A DNA stretch of 64,000 bases from Verrucomicrobiaceae bacterium (GCA_947458455.1 CANGYJ010000003.1:372001-436000); one strand, 5' to 3'; shown: positions 18,233-28,483, counted from the first letter of the stretch. Made by a program: numbers and translations. The notes: generated by a model from the sequence alone, not told the origin.

Positions 18233-18945
18233 GGCAGTTCGCGGATGCGGAGTTTGCGGAAGAGGATGGGGGAGCCTTCGCTTTCGAGGCAGAGGAAGCC
18301 TTGGGCGGGAGTGCAGGCGGTGCCGCCGCTGACTTCCCCGCCATTCACCCAGAGGCGGACTTCGCCGTTGATGGCGCGGATGTAGTAGTGGTTCCATTCG
18401 CCGTGGCCTTTGGCGAGGTGCTTGCGGGGGAAGCTGCGGCTGCCATCGGGCGAGAGCGGTGGGAAAGGTGTCATCTTCACGCCGACGGGAAAGACATCGC
18501 CATTCGTGCCGAACCAATCGGTCTTACCGCCAGCGGCCTTCACCTTGTCGGTGTAGCCATGATCGAGCACCTGCACCTCGATGCCCTGCGGCAGGCCGGG
18601 CTTGCCCGCGGCGGTGAGCTTCTCAATCGAGGCTGGCGTGGCCCAAACGAACACGCCGCTGTTTCCCGCCGGCTTTTGATGGCTCCATTCGACGACCATC
18701 TCGAAGTTTTTGAACTCCTTCACGGTGCGCATCACGCTCACGGGCTTGCCGGTGCAGTGCAGTACGCCGTCCTTCCAGCTCCAGGTGTCGTCGGCGCTGT
18801 TTACCTTGGTGAAGTCTTCGGCCTTCAAATCCCGGAAACCGGGCTGCGTGTCGTCAATAAAAGCACGCACCGGATCAGCGGCGAGCAGTGGCAGGGAGGA
18901 AAGCAGGAGGGAAAGGAGGAGTTTATTCACGGGTGACGGTTTCAT
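18229..18945 (-). CDS. DUF1080 (3-keto-disaccharide hydrolase-like) exported protein
   Basis: About 238 residues. A signal peptide (NKLLLSLLLSSLPLLAA) is followed by a concanavalin-like DUF1080 fold: SWKDGVLHCTG, FEMVVEWSHQKPAGNSGVFV, GIEVQVLDHG and EWNHYYIRAINGEVRLWVNG are typical strands. Some DUF1080 proteins cleave 3-keto-glycosides, others have no known activity. Two starts are plausible, the ATG at 18945 and a GTG at 18930, both overlapping the upstream gene; I list the ATG. The stop overlaps the DUF1501 start by four bases. Confidence 0.85.
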   Translation of the reverse strand: MKPSPVNKLLLSLLLSSLPLLAADPVRAFIDDTQPGFRDLKAEDFTKVNSADDTWSWKDGVLHCTGKPVSVMRTVKEFKNFEMVVEWSHQKPAGNSGVFVWATPASIEKLTAAGKPGLPQGIEVQVLDHGYTDKVKAAGGKTDWFGTNGDVFPVGVKMTPFPPLSPDGSRSFPRKHLAKGHGEWNHYYIRAINGEVRLWVNGGEVSGGTACTPAQGFLCLESEGSPILFRKLRIRELP

Positions 18946-21205
18946 CGAGGTTGAGGAGAGTGCGGGCAGCATTGAGCGAGTCGAGTTTCTTCAAAACGGC
19001 GAGTTCGTCAGGCTTCGGCGCACGGGCGGTGCAGCGTTTGAAGGCGGTTTCGAGGCCGTCCTTGTCGATGATCTTTTTCAAGGCGGTGGCAAACTCAAAA
19101 AAGCCGCTGTCATTCATCAAGGTGAGCGCTTGCAGCGGGGTGTTGCTGCGAATGCGGCGGGTGCAGGAGCTGAAACCCTCCGGCGCATCGAAGACCGTGA
19201 GCGAAGGCGGTGGCGAGGCGCGGTAGATAAAGGTGTAAAGGCCGCGGCGATAGCGGTCTTCGCCTTTGCTCACGCTCCACACACGCTTCACCTGGCCCTG
19301 GCCCATCACGCCATCGGGGATTGGCGGATACACGGGTGGACCACCGATTTTTGACGAGAGAAGACCGCTCGCAGCAAGGCACACATCACGCACGACTTCG
19401 GCATCGAGGCGCAGACGTGTCTGACGGGCGAGGAGATAGTTCTGCGGGTCTTTTTCGATCAACTCAGGGCGATTGGCCGAACTTTGGCGATAGGTCTTCG
19501 AGGTCACGATAAGCTTGTGCAGCTCTTTGAGGCTCCATTTTTTCGCGGTGAACTCGGTGGCGAGCCAGTCGATGAGTTCAGGATGGCTTGGAAGCGTGCC
19601 TTGCGATCCAAAGTCGTTTTCCGTCTCCACGATGCCGCGGCCAAAATACTGCTGCCATACGCGATTAACGATCACACGGGCCGTGAGCGGGTTTTTTGGG
19701 CTCATGATCCATTTCGCGAGATCGAGCCGGTTGGGCTGTTTCGAGGTCGTTTCGAAGGGATGAAGCACGGCGGGTGTTCCGGGCTGTACTTCGAGATCGG
19801 GGCGCGTGAAGTCGCCTTTGATGAAAACGGTCGTTTTGCGTGGTTTGGCCGTTTCCTTCATCACGAGCGTCGTGGTGCCTTTGTTGAGCAGCGTGTCGAG
19901 TTCCTTGTGGCGGTCGTTTAGCTCACGAAACGGCCCCACGCCGCCGATGCTGGCGGCAAAGAGCGTCTGGTTTTGCACGAAGCCGCGTTTCGCCTTCGGC
20001 ATGGCGAGGGTTTTCACGATGGTGGCATTCAGGCTCTTCTTGATCCCCGGTGTGATGCCCGCTTCCCAGGCGTCGAGTTCGGCGGCGTGCTCCTTCATGT
20101 AGGCTTTGATCTTCGCTTCGACCTCTTTGAACTCCTCGGTGAGGCTTTTCACATCCGTTTTGGGATCAAAGACCTTCATCTCCGGCTCGTCCTGGTTGTT
20201 CAGGAAGGCGAACATCTGATAATACTCTTTGTGGGCGATGGGATCGAACTTGTGATCGTGGCACTGGGCGCAGCCAATCGTCAGACCGAGCCACACGCTG
20301 CCGGTCGTCGCCACGCGGTCGAAGACGCTGTCGATGCGGAACTGCTCTTTATCGATGCCGCCCTCCTGATTGATCTGCGTGTTGCGATGGAAGCCGGTGG
20401 CGATCATCTGGCTCTCGGTGGCTTTGGGAAGCAAATCACCGGCGAGCTGTTCGAGGGTGAATTGATCGAAGGGCATGTCCTTGTTCAGCGAGTCGATCAC
20501 CCAGTCCCGGAACTTCCAAATTTGGCGTGGGGCGTCGATGGAGTAGCCATTGGAATCGGCATAGCGGGCCTGATCGAGCCACCAGCGGCCCCAGCGCTCG
20601 CCGTAGTGTTTGCTGGACAGGAGCCGGTCCACGAGGGCGATGTATTTGGCATCGGACCAGTCTGACAGATCGGACAAATCAGCCGGCGAAGGTGGTAATC
20701 CCGTCAGATCGAGGAAGACGCGGCGGATGAGCGTGGCGGGATCGGCTTCGGGAGAAGGTTTGAGGTTTTCCTCGGCGAGGCGCTTCTGGATGAAGTGATC
20801 AATGCCATCTCCAGCGTGCTTTTGCGGCGGGATGAAGGCCCAGTGCGCCTCATACTTCGCGCCTTGTTCGATCCAGGCTTTGATCGTCTCGCGTTGCTTG
20901 GCGGTGAGCGGCGGCTTGTGGGACTTCGGCGGCGGCATGACCTCGTCTTTGTCCTCGCTGATGATGCGCTGCCAGGCGTCTGACTTGCTCAAATCTCCCG
21001 GCACGATGCCGCGGGCGCCATCGCGATCTTCGGTGGCGCCGTCAAAGGTATCGAGCCGCAGATCCCCTTCGCGATGCTTCGGGTCAAAGCCATGACAGGC
21101 GAAGCAGTTTTCGCTGAGGATGGGACGGATGTCCCGGTTGAAGGAAATCGGGACCGCCGCGTGCAGGGGCAGGGCAGGGAGGATGGCAAGAAACAGACGG
21201 CGCAT
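18923..21205 (-). CDS. Planctomycete-type cytochrome c / DUF1549 / DUF1553 protein
   Basis: 760 residues. The start at 21205 is chosen because MRRLFLAILPALPLHA is a good signal peptide placed directly before the conserved ISFNRDIRPILSENCFACH, where C34, C37 and H38 form the haem site. DUF1549 follows with SNGYSIDAPRQIWKFRDW and a second CxxCH in GCAQCHDHKFDP. DUF1553 ends the protein. It is the full-length reference for the two paralogues at the left end of the window. It is first in an operon with DUF1080 and DUF1501 genes; the three are probably exported and act together, though their reaction is not known. Confidence 0.9.
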   Translation of the reverse strand: MRRLFLAILPALPLHAAVPISFNRDIRPILSENCFACHGFDPKHREGDLRLDTFDGATEDRDGARGIVPGDLSKSDAWQRIISEDKDEVMPPPKSHKPPLTAKQRETIKAWIEQGAKYEAHWAFIPPQKHAGDGIDHFIQKRLAEENLKPSPEADPATLIRRVFLDLTGLPPSPADLSDLSDWSDAKYIALVDRLLSSKHYGERWGRWWLDQARYADSNGYSIDAPRQIWKFRDWVIDSLNKDMPFDQFTLEQLAGDLLPKATESQMIATGFHRNTQINQEGGIDKEQFRIDSVFDRVATTGSVWLGLTIGCAQCHDHKFDPIAHKEYYQMFAFLNNQDEPEMKVFDPKTDVKSLTEEFKEVEAKIKAYMKEHAAELDAWEAGITPGIKKSLNATIVKTLAMPKAKRGFVQNQTLFAASIGGVGPFRELNDRHKELDTLLNKGTTTLVMKETAKPRKTTVFIKGDFTRPDLEVQPGTPAVLHPFETTSKQPNRLDLAKWIMSPKNPLTARVIVNRVWQQYFGRGIVETENDFGSQGTLPSHPELIDWLATEFTAKKWSLKELHKLIVTSKTYRQSSANRPELIEKDPQNYLLARQTRLRLDAEVVRDVCLAASGLLSSKIGGPPVYPPIPDGVMGQGQVKRVWSVSKGEDRYRRGLYTFIYRASPPPSLTVFDAPEGFSSCTRRIRSNTPLQALTLMNDSGFFEFATALKKIIDKDGLETAFKRCTARAPKPDELAVLKKLDSLNAARTLLNLDETVTRE

Positions 21206-21315
21206 GGAGGGGCTGATACTACGGTTGGAAACGCGAATTTCTGAATAGAAATGCATGGTGAAAGCCTGCGCAGCATACTTTGACGGTGGGTCGAATCCTG
21301 CTATCGACAGGGCGC

Positions 21316-22485
21316 ATGTCCGATCCCGCCGAAATTCCCGCTCCAGAGGCCCCGCGAAGTCTTTTATTCCGAATGATCGTTGGCGCGGTGCTGGGTCTGG
21401 TGCGCATGGTTTACCATGTCCGGCCCATCCATCCAGAGCGTGTGCCGGCCGGTGGTGGCGTGCTGATTCTGTCCAATCATGTGAGCTACATGGATGCGCT
21501 GATCCTGGCGGCGGCGTGCCCGAGGCCGCTGCGCTTTGTGATGTGGGATGCGTTGTATCATGTGTGGTGGATGAATGGCTTCCTGCGTTACGTGGGCACG
21601 GTGCCGATCTCCGCCACGCGGGCAAAGGATGCGGTGCGTACGGTGGCCACGGCGCTGAAGGAAGGCGGGCTGGTGTGCCTTTTTCCCGAAGGAGAGATTA
21701 CGCGGCACGGCATGGTGAACGAACTGCGCAAGGGCTTCGAGCTGATGGCCCGTCAGGGACATGCGAAGGTGATGCCGGTGTGGCTGGATGGGCTCTATGG
21801 GAGCATTTTTTCCTTTCAAGGCGGCGGCTTCTTCAAGAAACGTCCCCGCCAGTTCCGCTATCCGGTGACGGTATGTTTTGGCGAGCCGGTGGAGGCGAAA
21901 ACGGGTGATGCAGCCACGATCCGCCGCAGCCTGCTGGCCATGGGTGAGACGGCGATGATGGCACGCCCGGTGTGGGAGCATGCGGGAGAGGATCGCCTGG
22001 CCTTCACGAATGCTCTGAGGCTCCGAGAAACGGAATGGCACCGTGCGGGTGATGTGCTGCTGTGCCTCGAACCTGCGGGAAGCGTGGTGCATCGCACCGT
22101 GCGTGAGCTGGCGCGACTGCTGCCAGGAACGAAAATCATCGATACCATGGTGGAGGCTGGCGGAGCGCCTGTGGTGGCCTTTGGGAGCCTCGCGAGCCTT
22201 TCACAGGCCGGACATGGTGAGCGTTTGTTTTTCTGTTTCGATGCCGATGCGGCTCAAATCACGGCTTTGCAGGCTCCGAAGGTGCTGCGTGGTTATTTGG
22301 ATGGAGCGAGTGGTTTGCTCATCAGTTCAGAAGTTCCGAATCCACCTGCGGCGGAGGGCGAGGAACCGCAGTTAGGCGTTCGTGCTGGCACGCTGGGAAG
22401 ATTGTTGCCTGGTCTGGCAATCGAAAGTTTGCCTGCGGGGCTCGCACTGGATGAGGCTGGCTTTGTGGTGATGACTCTTATCTAG
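21316..22485 (+). CDS. PlsC-like 1-acylglycerol-3-phosphate acyltransferase with C-terminal extension
   Basis: 389 residues from the ATG at 21316 (MSDPAEIPAPEAP); an upstream start is possible but adds only 12 residues. The acyltransferase core shows the catalytic NHVSYMD (H-x4-D), the FPEGEITRHG phosphate-binding motif and a V(M)PVWLDGLYG block. The last 150 or so residues, from about VWEHAGEDRLAFTNALR, are not part of PlsC and resemble the linker of large MFS-acyltransferase-ligase fusions. It probably acylates lysophospholipid at the inner membrane. It is divergent from the DUF1549 operon, with a 110-base shared promoter region. Confidence 0.8.
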   Translation: MSDPAEIPAPEAPRSLLFRMIVGAVLGLVRMVYHVRPIHPERVPAGGGVLILSNHVSYMDALILAAACPRPLRFVMWDALYHVWWMNGFLRYVGTVPISATRAKDAVRTVATALKEGGLVCLFPEGEITRHGMVNELRKGFELMARQGHAKVMPVWLDGLYGSIFSFQGGGFFKKRPRQFRYPVTVCFGEPVEAKTGDAATIRRSLLAMGETAMMARPVWEHAGEDRLAFTNALRLRETEWHRAGDVLLCLEPAGSVVHRTVRELARLLPGTKIIDTMVEAGGAPVVAFGSLASLSQAGHGERLFFCFDADAAQITALQAPKVLRGYLDGASGLLISSEVPNPPAAEGEEPQLGVRAGTLGRLLPGLAIESLPAGLALDEAGFVVMTLI

Positions 22486-22502
22486 TCGTGAAGTTTGGCA
22501 CT

Positions 22503-22655
22503 TCCCCTCACCTAACCTCTCCCCGCAACTTACCGAAGAGGTGATCGTATGCTCTCAGCGGGGAGAGGGACCTAAAAGCGAACTCCCTCGCCCCGGTGAG
22601 AAGCAAAATTCGCGGATGAAGCGTTTTCCGGGGAGAGGGCTGGGGTGAGGGGCCA
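22503..22655. repeat. Palindromic intergenic repeat of the CCCTCACC/GGTGAGGG type
   Basis: The segment between two convergent genes begins CCCCTCACCTAACCTCTCCC and ends with GGGGAGAGGGCTGGGGTGAG plus GGG, a long imperfect inverted repeat. An inner CGGGGAGAGGG-ACC copy sits near 22560. It separates the acyltransferase gene from the propeller gene and may end both transcripts. No gene is supported in this gap. Confidence 0.7.
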
Positions 22656-22671
22656 CATCAAAGCTTCACTC

Positions 22672-24159
22672 TCACTCCTGCGCTGCTTTGAGCTGCGGAT
22701 CATCGAGGTCGAGGCGGTACATGAGCTGATTGTAATCGTAGCGTGGCGTGGCCACGGGATTGCCGGAGAAGGTCTCGGTATAGGTGCCTTCAAAATAGAT
22801 GTATCGGCCGCCCTGCTGGTCGAAAAAGGCGTGGTGGCTGGGATTGTAGAAGGAGTATTTCGGATGGCTGGCGACCTTCACGGCCTTGCGCCACGGGCCT
22901 TCGATCTGCTTCGTTTCGAGATACCACACCTCGCCGAGGTGCGATTCCTTGCCGTCCTTTTGCACGGCGATCATGATCCAGCGCTGGCGATGCGCGTTCC
23001 AATGCACGCTGCCGCCGTGAAGCGTCACCGGCTGGCCGGAGGTGGCTTCTTTGACCTGGAGATAGGCTTTGTCCTTCGCGAGCTTGCCTTCCTTGATCAG
23101 CGTGGCCTCCGTTTCCTGCGTGAGTGGTTCGCTAGGTTGCCAGACATGCTCTTTCATCTCGTCGGACCAGGTGAAGGCCTCGTAGCTGGAGGTGTTTTGC
23201 ACGTCCTCATAGGTCGCGGGCACTCGCGTGACGCAAAACGGCGTGGCGAAGTAGAAGTAATCACGCTCCACGCCATCCGCGCCGGTGCCTCGAGCACGCA
23301 CGGTGTTGTTTTGGGGGTGCTGCCACGTGAATTCCTCGCCCAGCAAGGCCACCCGACGGAAGCGCTGCTCCTCCTCATCAAACTCGGCGATGCCATGCTC
23401 CAGCCGCTTGCCGAGATCTTTCCAGCGCGAGTAATGTGCCACGAGATGCTCCACGCCATTCGCGTCCTGGCACACCAGCAGGCCAAAGAGCCACACCGCG
23501 CCGGGTTCGTTGATCGGCAGCATCTTGCGCACCGCGCCCGCTTCATCGGCGAAGTATTCAAAGTGGATGCCGTCCTTGGGATCGAGGCCGCCTTTGTCCG
23601 GCACATCGCTCCAAGCGCAGGTGGTGTGAAAATTGCCGAGCGGGTAATTCGGCCGCTGCGTATCGCCCCAGAGCCAGAAGAGCCTGCCTTTCCACTCGGC
23701 CACCTGCACGGAGTCCTGCCCCATGACATCGGCGAAGAGATTCGGCCTCGGCAAAGGAGCTTCGATGCCCAGCAGCGAACTGTCTCGATAAATGCCTTGT
23801 CCCGTGATGCGGTAGAGACGCTCAGCGATGCTCGTGCGCATGATTTTCACCTCCGCTTTGGTGCCGTGTTTCGGCGTGAGCCGCACCCCGGCAAAGCCGA
23901 AGCCGTCTTTCGCAATGGCGTAGCCGGGGCTGCTCACGGTGAAGTGAACTTCACGCTCCATCAGCCCCGGTTCATCGAAGGCGATCCAGCCCGCGCTATC
24001 GGTCGTGAGGCTGAGGTGGTTCGTCGTGCGCAGCGTGACGAGCGGCACGCCGCGCCCGGAGTGCTCATCCACCACATGAATCCCGAACGGTACCTCCGCC
24101 CGAGCGAAAATAGCGCCAAGACAGATCAGCAAGGCATGACGAAGAACGGGAGGAAACAT
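22672..24159 (-). CDS. Exported five-bladed propeller (DUF4185-like) protein of unknown function
   Basis: 495 residues. The signal peptide MFPPVLRHALLICLGAIFARA is followed by a small carboxypeptidase-regulatory-like beta domain (about 22-110), then a propeller-like body with repeated W/Y-rich strands, for example VAEWKGRLFWLWGDTQRPNY, ETKQIEGPWRKA and NPSHHAFFDQQGGRYIYFEG. The arrangement resembles glycoside-hydrolase-like five-bladed propellers. No catalytic set can be assigned with confidence. It is followed by a repeat-containing convergent gap; upstream lies a DMT exporter on the same strand 43 bases away. Confidence 0.65.
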   Translation of the reverse strand: MFPPVLRHALLICLGAIFARAEVPFGIHVVDEHSGRGVPLVTLRTTNHLSLTTDSAGWIAFDEPGLMEREVHFTVSSPGYAIAKDGFGFAGVRLTPKHGTKAEVKIMRTSIAERLYRITGQGIYRDSSLLGIEAPLPRPNLFADVMGQDSVQVAEWKGRLFWLWGDTQRPNYPLGNFHTTCAWSDVPDKGGLDPKDGIHFEYFADEAGAVRKMLPINEPGAVWLFGLLVCQDANGVEHLVAHYSRWKDLGKRLEHGIAEFDEEEQRFRRVALLGEEFTWQHPQNNTVRARGTGADGVERDYFYFATPFCVTRVPATYEDVQNTSSYEAFTWSDEMKEHVWQPSEPLTQETEATLIKEGKLAKDKAYLQVKEATSGQPVTLHGGSVHWNAHRQRWIMIAVQKDGKESHLGEVWYLETKQIEGPWRKAVKVASHPKYSFYNPSHHAFFDQQGGRYIYFEGTYTETFSGNPVATPRYDYNQLMYRLDLDDPQLKAAQE

Positions 24160-24202
24160 GCGGCGCGGTTTTTAGCATGGTGGGCATGCTTTGGGAACAA
24201 AA

Positions 24203-25084
24203 TCATTCCTTCACCACCGCTGACCTTCCGGGCATCTGCACGAGCATGGTCGCGATGAAGATCGTGCCCGCACCGAGCCAGCCGATGAACTGGAGGCGTT
24301 CGCCGAGGAATAGAAAAGCGCCGAAGGCGGCGAATAGCGATTCGGTGGAGAGAATCACCGTCGCCTCGGCGGCGCGGGTGGCACGCAGGGCCATGGCGAG
24401 CAGTGTGAAGGTCAGCGCACTGGATAGAATGCCCACATAGAGCAAATCGGGCGCGGCTTGGACCATCGCATCAAGGCTCAGCGGTTCTAAAAACGAGGCG
24501 GTGATGCCTGCGAGCAAGGCGACGACGACGAATTGGACGGCGGTGAAGGTCGCGACCATGTCGAGGCGAGCTCCGATGCCTGTGATGACGACATGCAGCG
24601 CCCACATCGAGGCCGAGGCGGCGACCAGCCAGTCGCCGCGTGACAAGGCGGCGAGCGATCCGCCGCCGAGCAGCCACGTTCCGAAAAACGACAGCGCCGC
24701 CGCGACCCAGATCCACGGTCCTGGCCTCTGCCCGAGCATCAACCAGGCGAGGAAAGGTGTGATCACGACATACAAGGCGGTGAGGAAGCCACAGTTCGTC
24801 ACGGACGCGGTGACGAGGCCGGTTTGCTGAAGGGCCGCCGCACCCAAAAAGGCCACGCCCGCAGCGATTCCGACGCGAAGCAGTTCAGACCTTGGCACGC
24901 GGCCTTTTTTGCCATGGCATTCACGCCATGCCAGCGGTGCCAAAGCGAGGCAGGCGAGCACGGAACGGATCGCCACAAACCAAAACGGCCCCACATGCTC
25001 CATCGCCCGCTTTTGGCAGAGAAACGCGAATCCCCACACGGCGGCGCAGGCCAGCAAAAGGAGATCAGCGCGGAGTCGGGTCAT
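24203..25084 (-). CDS. EamA/DMT superfamily transporter
   Basis: 293 residues, about ten hydrophobic helices in two EamA repeats. Family traits include ADLLLLACAAVWGFAFLCQK in helix 1 and ILSTESLFAAFGAFLFLGER in helix 9 with the conserved Glu. DMT proteins export or import small metabolites; the substrate is unknown. The ATG at 25084 is preferred to a TTG at 25117, which would overlap the upstream gene as TTGA and cannot be excluded. Confidence 0.88.
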   Translation of the reverse strand: MTRLRADLLLLACAAVWGFAFLCQKRAMEHVGPFWFVAIRSVLACLALAPLAWRECHGKKGRVPRSELLRVGIAAGVAFLGAAALQQTGLVTASVTNCGFLTALYVVITPFLAWLMLGQRPGPWIWVAAALSFFGTWLLGGGSLAALSRGDWLVAASASMWALHVVITGIGARLDMVATFTAVQFVVVALLAGITASFLEPLSLDAMVQAAPDLLYVGILSSALTFTLLAMALRATRAAEATVILSTESLFAAFGAFLFLGERLQFIGWLGAGTIFIATMLVQMPGRSAVVKE

Positions 25085-25113
25085 CCTGGCCTTTAGCCGT
25101 GATGAGAGGCGGT

Positions 25114-25827
25114 TCAACGACCGCGTGGCTTCGCTCGTGTGGCGGGCTTGCGACGGCGGGCGAGGATGAGGGCACGTTGAAGCTCCGCATTGCGCTGCTG
25201 AAGCTGGGAGACGGATTCGTCCGGGGCAGGCTCCGCAGCGGAAGGCTGGGAGAGCAGCGTTTCCATGGAGGGGAGCATGGGGAGGCTGCCATGGCCGGAA
25301 ACGGCTTTGGTGGCAGCGGCTAGCTCTTCCATCTGTTCCTCGCAGAAACTAGGTGCCTCATGCTGAAAGGCAGCCGGAGATGCTCCTGCGAGCAGTCTTT
25401 CGAGCTCAATGATGCGGGCTTTGGCACTGGGAAGTTCCGAGCACATGCGGCGGGCGGCATCCAGCGAGGCCTGGAGTTCAAAGACGCGGCGCTCATGCTG
25501 CTCGGTGGCGATGTCGAGACGGTTCAAGGTGCCCGCAGCACGCACATCGGCATCGTCGAGACGCTTGGCGGACTCGGCGCGGAAGGCATCAAACTGCCGC
25601 TGCATCTCGCCGCGCCAGGCATTGGCATCGGAGCGGATGTCGAGGAGGCTCTTTTGCTGGTCGAGGATCTGCTTTTCGAGCTTTTCAGAACGCTCCTGCA
25701 TCTGCCGACGCTGGCGCAGCAGCAGGATGATGCGGATGAAGGCGATCAGCAGCAGGCCAGCGAGGATGCAGAGCACGACGAAAAGCAGCTCTTCATTCTG
25801 GGTCGTGAATTTGAGGTTCCAATTCAT
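25114..25827 (-). CDS. Single-span membrane protein with long coiled coil
   Basis: 237 residues. One membrane segment (about 13-36, LLFVVLCILAGLLLIAFIRI) is followed by a long charged helix (about 40-145) rich in Gln, Glu, Arg and Leu with heptad spacing. A variable Pro/Ala segment, a second short helix and an Arg/Lys tail end the protein. There is no enzymatic motif. It may be a structural or scaffolding membrane protein; I do not recognise a family. It may be co-transcribed with the downstream transporter. Confidence 0.65.
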   Translation of the reverse strand: MNWNLKFTTQNEELLFVVLCILAGLLLIAFIRIILLLRQRRQMQERSEKLEKQILDQQKSLLDIRSDANAWRGEMQRQFDAFRAESAKRLDDADVRAAGTLNRLDIATEQHERRVFELQASLDAARRMCSELPSAKARIIELERLLAGASPAAFQHEAPSFCEEQMEELAAATKAVSGHGSLPMLPSMETLLSQPSAAEPAPDESVSQLQQRNAELQRALILARRRKPATRAKPRGR

Positions 25828-26004
25828 GTCTGCTTATAGCAGCAAGCCACACGCCATTTCAATGCGCGGCTTGATCCTTCGCTTCTGTGGATTTTTAACG
25901 GCTCTCGAAGCGGTGCGAGAATCTTCCGCCGCCTTCGCCCAGCCGCAAATTCCAGCTTGCGTTCACCCCCCAGCCGTCTAAAACACGCGTCCGCCAACAC
26001 AAAT

Positions 26005-26076
<72 letters not shown>

Positions 26077-26080
<4 letters not shown>

Positions 26081-26098
26081 CTCTCAAACGAGAGTGGT
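26077..26098 (+). terminator. Hairpin at the 3' end of tRNA-Lys
   Basis: ACCACTCTC / GAGAGTGGT (9 bp, loop AAAC) starts within the encoded CCA end of the tRNA. There is no T run afterwards. It could end the tRNA transcript or guide 3' processing. Confidence 0.45.
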
Positions 26099-26113
26099 TC
26101 AGGCGAAGAAAGC

Positions 26114-27025
26114 TTATTTCTTCGGTTTTGGAGCCTCCTGCTTCGGATAGCCTTCCAGCTTCACCACGCTCACGGCAGTCTCTGTGGGGAAATCCGCCGG
26201 CACAGCGGCGGTCTGCTCCACATCACCGGTGGCGGCCCATTCGGTGCCGCGTTGGATGATCGTGAAGAAGCCACGATCCAGCATCGAGTAGTCTGCGTGG
26301 CCGAGCGTGGTGTGGAAGACGCGGCCTTGGTGATACTTGAGCACCAGGTTGTTCGGTTCCTGCACGGCGGTGAGGTCCGATTTGGCACTGGAGAGGATTT
26401 CGACGTTCTCGGCCGGGCCGCGCAGCTTGCTATAGAGTTCGTCTTTGCAATGCAACCAGCGCTTTGGCAGGCCGCGGGTGATGGGGTGCTCGCTGTTTTG
26501 GATCTCCACGATGAACTCGTGCTGCGGGCCGTGGGCACCGCCGTTGCCGGCGCTGGTATCGCGGAAGAGCTTTCCATCCTTCACATAGAGCCAGGGGCCG
26601 CTCTTCTCATTTCGACCACCCCAGCCGCCCACGCCGATCATGTCGTTGTATTCCTTCCACTCGGGGAAGGAATTGTTCGCCGCATGCACGGAGACAAAGC
26701 CACCGCCATCCGCGACATACTTCGTGAAGGCATCACGCACATTTTGCGGCCATGGCTCGCCGTTGTAATTGCTCACCACGGCCTTGTAGGCGGTGAAGTC
26801 GGGTTTGAAGGCATGCCACGCCTCGGGTGGCGATCCTTTTGGTGGGGAGGTGCTCACCTCGACGGTGAAGGCACCGCTGGATTCCAGCGCATGTTTCAGC
26901 ACCGGCGTGGTGATGTCCCATTTATGGTTGTTTTGACCGTCCACGATGAGGACTTTGAGTTTGTCCGCCGCTGAAAGCATGACGGCGGAGCTGAGCAGGA
27001 GAAGGGAAGCGAATAAAAGGCGCAT
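26114..27025 (-). CDS. ThuA domain exported protein
   Basis: 303 residues. Signal peptide [20 protein letters not shown], then a ThuA (class I glutamine amidotransferase-like) fold: [43 protein letters not shown] and [19 protein letters not shown]. ThuA was first linked to trehalose utilisation; some members isomerise sugars. This one is secreted, as is common in Verrucomicrobiota, so it probably acts on a periplasmic carbohydrate. The start at 27025 is chosen for the signal peptide. It diverges from the CNNM gene. Confidence 0.88.
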   Translation of the reverse strand: MRLLFASLLLLSSAVMLSAADKLKVLIVDGQNNHKWDITTPVLKHALESSGAFTVEVSTSPPKGSPPEAWHAFKPDFTAYKAVVSNYNGEPWPQNVRDAFTKYVADGGGFVSVHAANNSFPEWKEYNDMIGVGGWGGRNEKSGPWLYVKDGKLFRDTSAGNGGAHGPQHEFIVEIQNSEHPITRGLPKRWLHCKDELYSKLRGPAENVEILSSAKSDLTAVQEPNNLVLKYHQGRVFHTTLGHADYSMLDRGFFTIIQRGTEWAATGDVEQTAAVPADFPTETAVSVVKLEGYPKQEAPKPKK

Positions 27026-27126
27026 AAGCAGGCGGTGATTATCAAATCGGTCCTGTTCTGGCAAGAACGAAGGTTGCTCGCAGGCCTTCCGCGCTTCAAA
27101 CTGGCTGCGGCCTTGCCTCAAGACCG

Positions 27127-28392
27127 ATGCTCATTCCCGCTCTCCTGCTTTATTTCGCCCTCCTTGCCCTGCTCGCGGTTATTTCCGCGGCGGAGACGGC
27201 GATTCATAGCGTTCGCGATGTGGAAAAGCAGCTCCAGGCGGCGGGTGAGGGTTCCGTGGCCCGTCACCTGCGGGAAATCAGCGCGAACCCTTTTGCGCCG
27301 TTGCAGCAGGCGCAGCTCCTTTCCGCCGCGCTGAACCTCTCCCTGGCCGCCATCGGCGTGTGGATCGTGACCGGTCCGCTCAAAGCCATGGGCTGGAATC
27401 CATGGCTGGCATCCTCCCTGCTATTCCTAGGCACCGTGATCCTCGGAGACATGGTGCCCAAATTTTTCGCTGCCAGAGCACCCGCCGTGGTGCTGCTGGC
27501 CAGCCTCCGCCTCCTGCGCCCGCTGCGCCGCGTGCTCGATCCGCTCACGAGCATCGTGGACCGCACGGCGGATGCCTTGCTGCTCAAATTTGTGCCGCAG
27601 CATGTGAAGACGCGCCTGCCTGTCACCCGTGATGAATTCGAAACACTCGTCGAAATGCGTGAGGAGCAGGGCCTCCTCGGCAGCGAGGAAAGCGCCATGA
27701 TCCACGAGGCGCTGGAGATCGAGGAACTCACCGTGCGTGACTGCATGGTGCCGCGAGTGGATCTGCCGATGATGTCTGCCGAGGACTCCGAGGGCAAAAC
27801 ATCCGCCATGCTCGAACGGGCCGCCGGACGCTTCGTCATCGTCTATGGCGAGACGCCGGACAGCGTGCTCGGCATCGTGGATGCCACCGCGTGGAAGCTC
27901 GCTGGGCGTCCTTCCTGGCGTGCCAGCCTGCAAACGCCCGCCTTTGTGCCCGAGACGATGCCCATCCTCGATGCCCTCAATGAGCACCTGCGGGACAAAA
28001 CCACGCCGCTCATCATCGTGGACGAATACGGCGGCCTCGAAGGCATGATCAGCCGCCGTGAAATCGCTGACTGGCTGCTCTACGATGCCGCTCCATGGCG
28101 TGGCGAGGCCGCAGAAATCCGCGATCTCGGACACGGGCGTTTCCTTCTCGATGGTGGCGCACGCCTCGATCATCTCAAAGACGAACTCGGCATCGACCTC
28201 GACACCGAAGCAGGCGGCATCGACACCATCGGCGGCCTGCTTTTCACCCATCTCGGGCATGTTCCCAAGCCTGGCGAACGCTGCCAGCTCGGTGAGGCCG
28301 AGTTCAAGGTGCGCCGCGTCGTCCGTGCTCGCATCCAGGAAGTGGAGCTGCGCCTCCAGACAAAGCACGCGGCAGATGCGGAGGAAGGCTAA
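27127..28392 (+). CDS. CNNM/CorC (HlyC-type) membrane protein with CBS and CorC domains
   Basis: 421 residues. An N-terminal CNNM transmembrane domain (about 1-145, [36 protein letters not shown]) is followed by a helical linker ([20 protein letters not shown]), a CBS pair with [11 protein letters not shown] and [20 protein letters not shown], and a C-terminal CorC/HlyC transporter-associated domain ([17 protein letters not shown]). Members take part in magnesium or cobalt efflux and resistance. Whether this one transports divalent cations is inferred from the family. Confidence 0.88.
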   Translation: MLIPALLLYFALLALLAVISAAETAIHSVRDVEKQLQAAGEGSVARHLREISANPFAPLQQAQLLSAALNLSLAAIGVWIVTGPLKAMGWNPWLASSLLFLGTVILGDMVPKFFAARAPAVVLLASLRLLRPLRRVLDPLTSIVDRTADALLLKFVPQHVKTRLPVTRDEFETLVEMREEQGLLGSEESAMIHEALEIEELTVRDCMVPRVDLPMMSAEDSEGKTSAMLERAAGRFVIVYGETPDSVLGIVDATAWKLAGRPSWRASLQTPAFVPETMPILDALNEHLRDKTTPLIIVDEYGGLEGMISRREIADWLLYDAAPWRGEAAEIRDLGHGRFLLDGGARLDHLKDELGIDLDTEAGGIDTIGGLLFTHLGHVPKPGERCQLGEAEFKVRRVVRARIQEVELRLQTKHAADAEEG

Positions 28393-28483
28393 ACCTGCAT
28401 TTCGCACACGCTGGGATCGAAGTGCTCAGTTCTCAGTGCTCAGTGGAAATGACCCATCGCCAGGCGAACCCCAACGAACCCGT

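Noticed and set aside
22645-24258. A 537-codon plus-strand frame opposite the propeller gene
   Set aside because: It is antisense to a gene with a clear signal peptide and has His/Arg/Ala-rich shadow composition without motifs.
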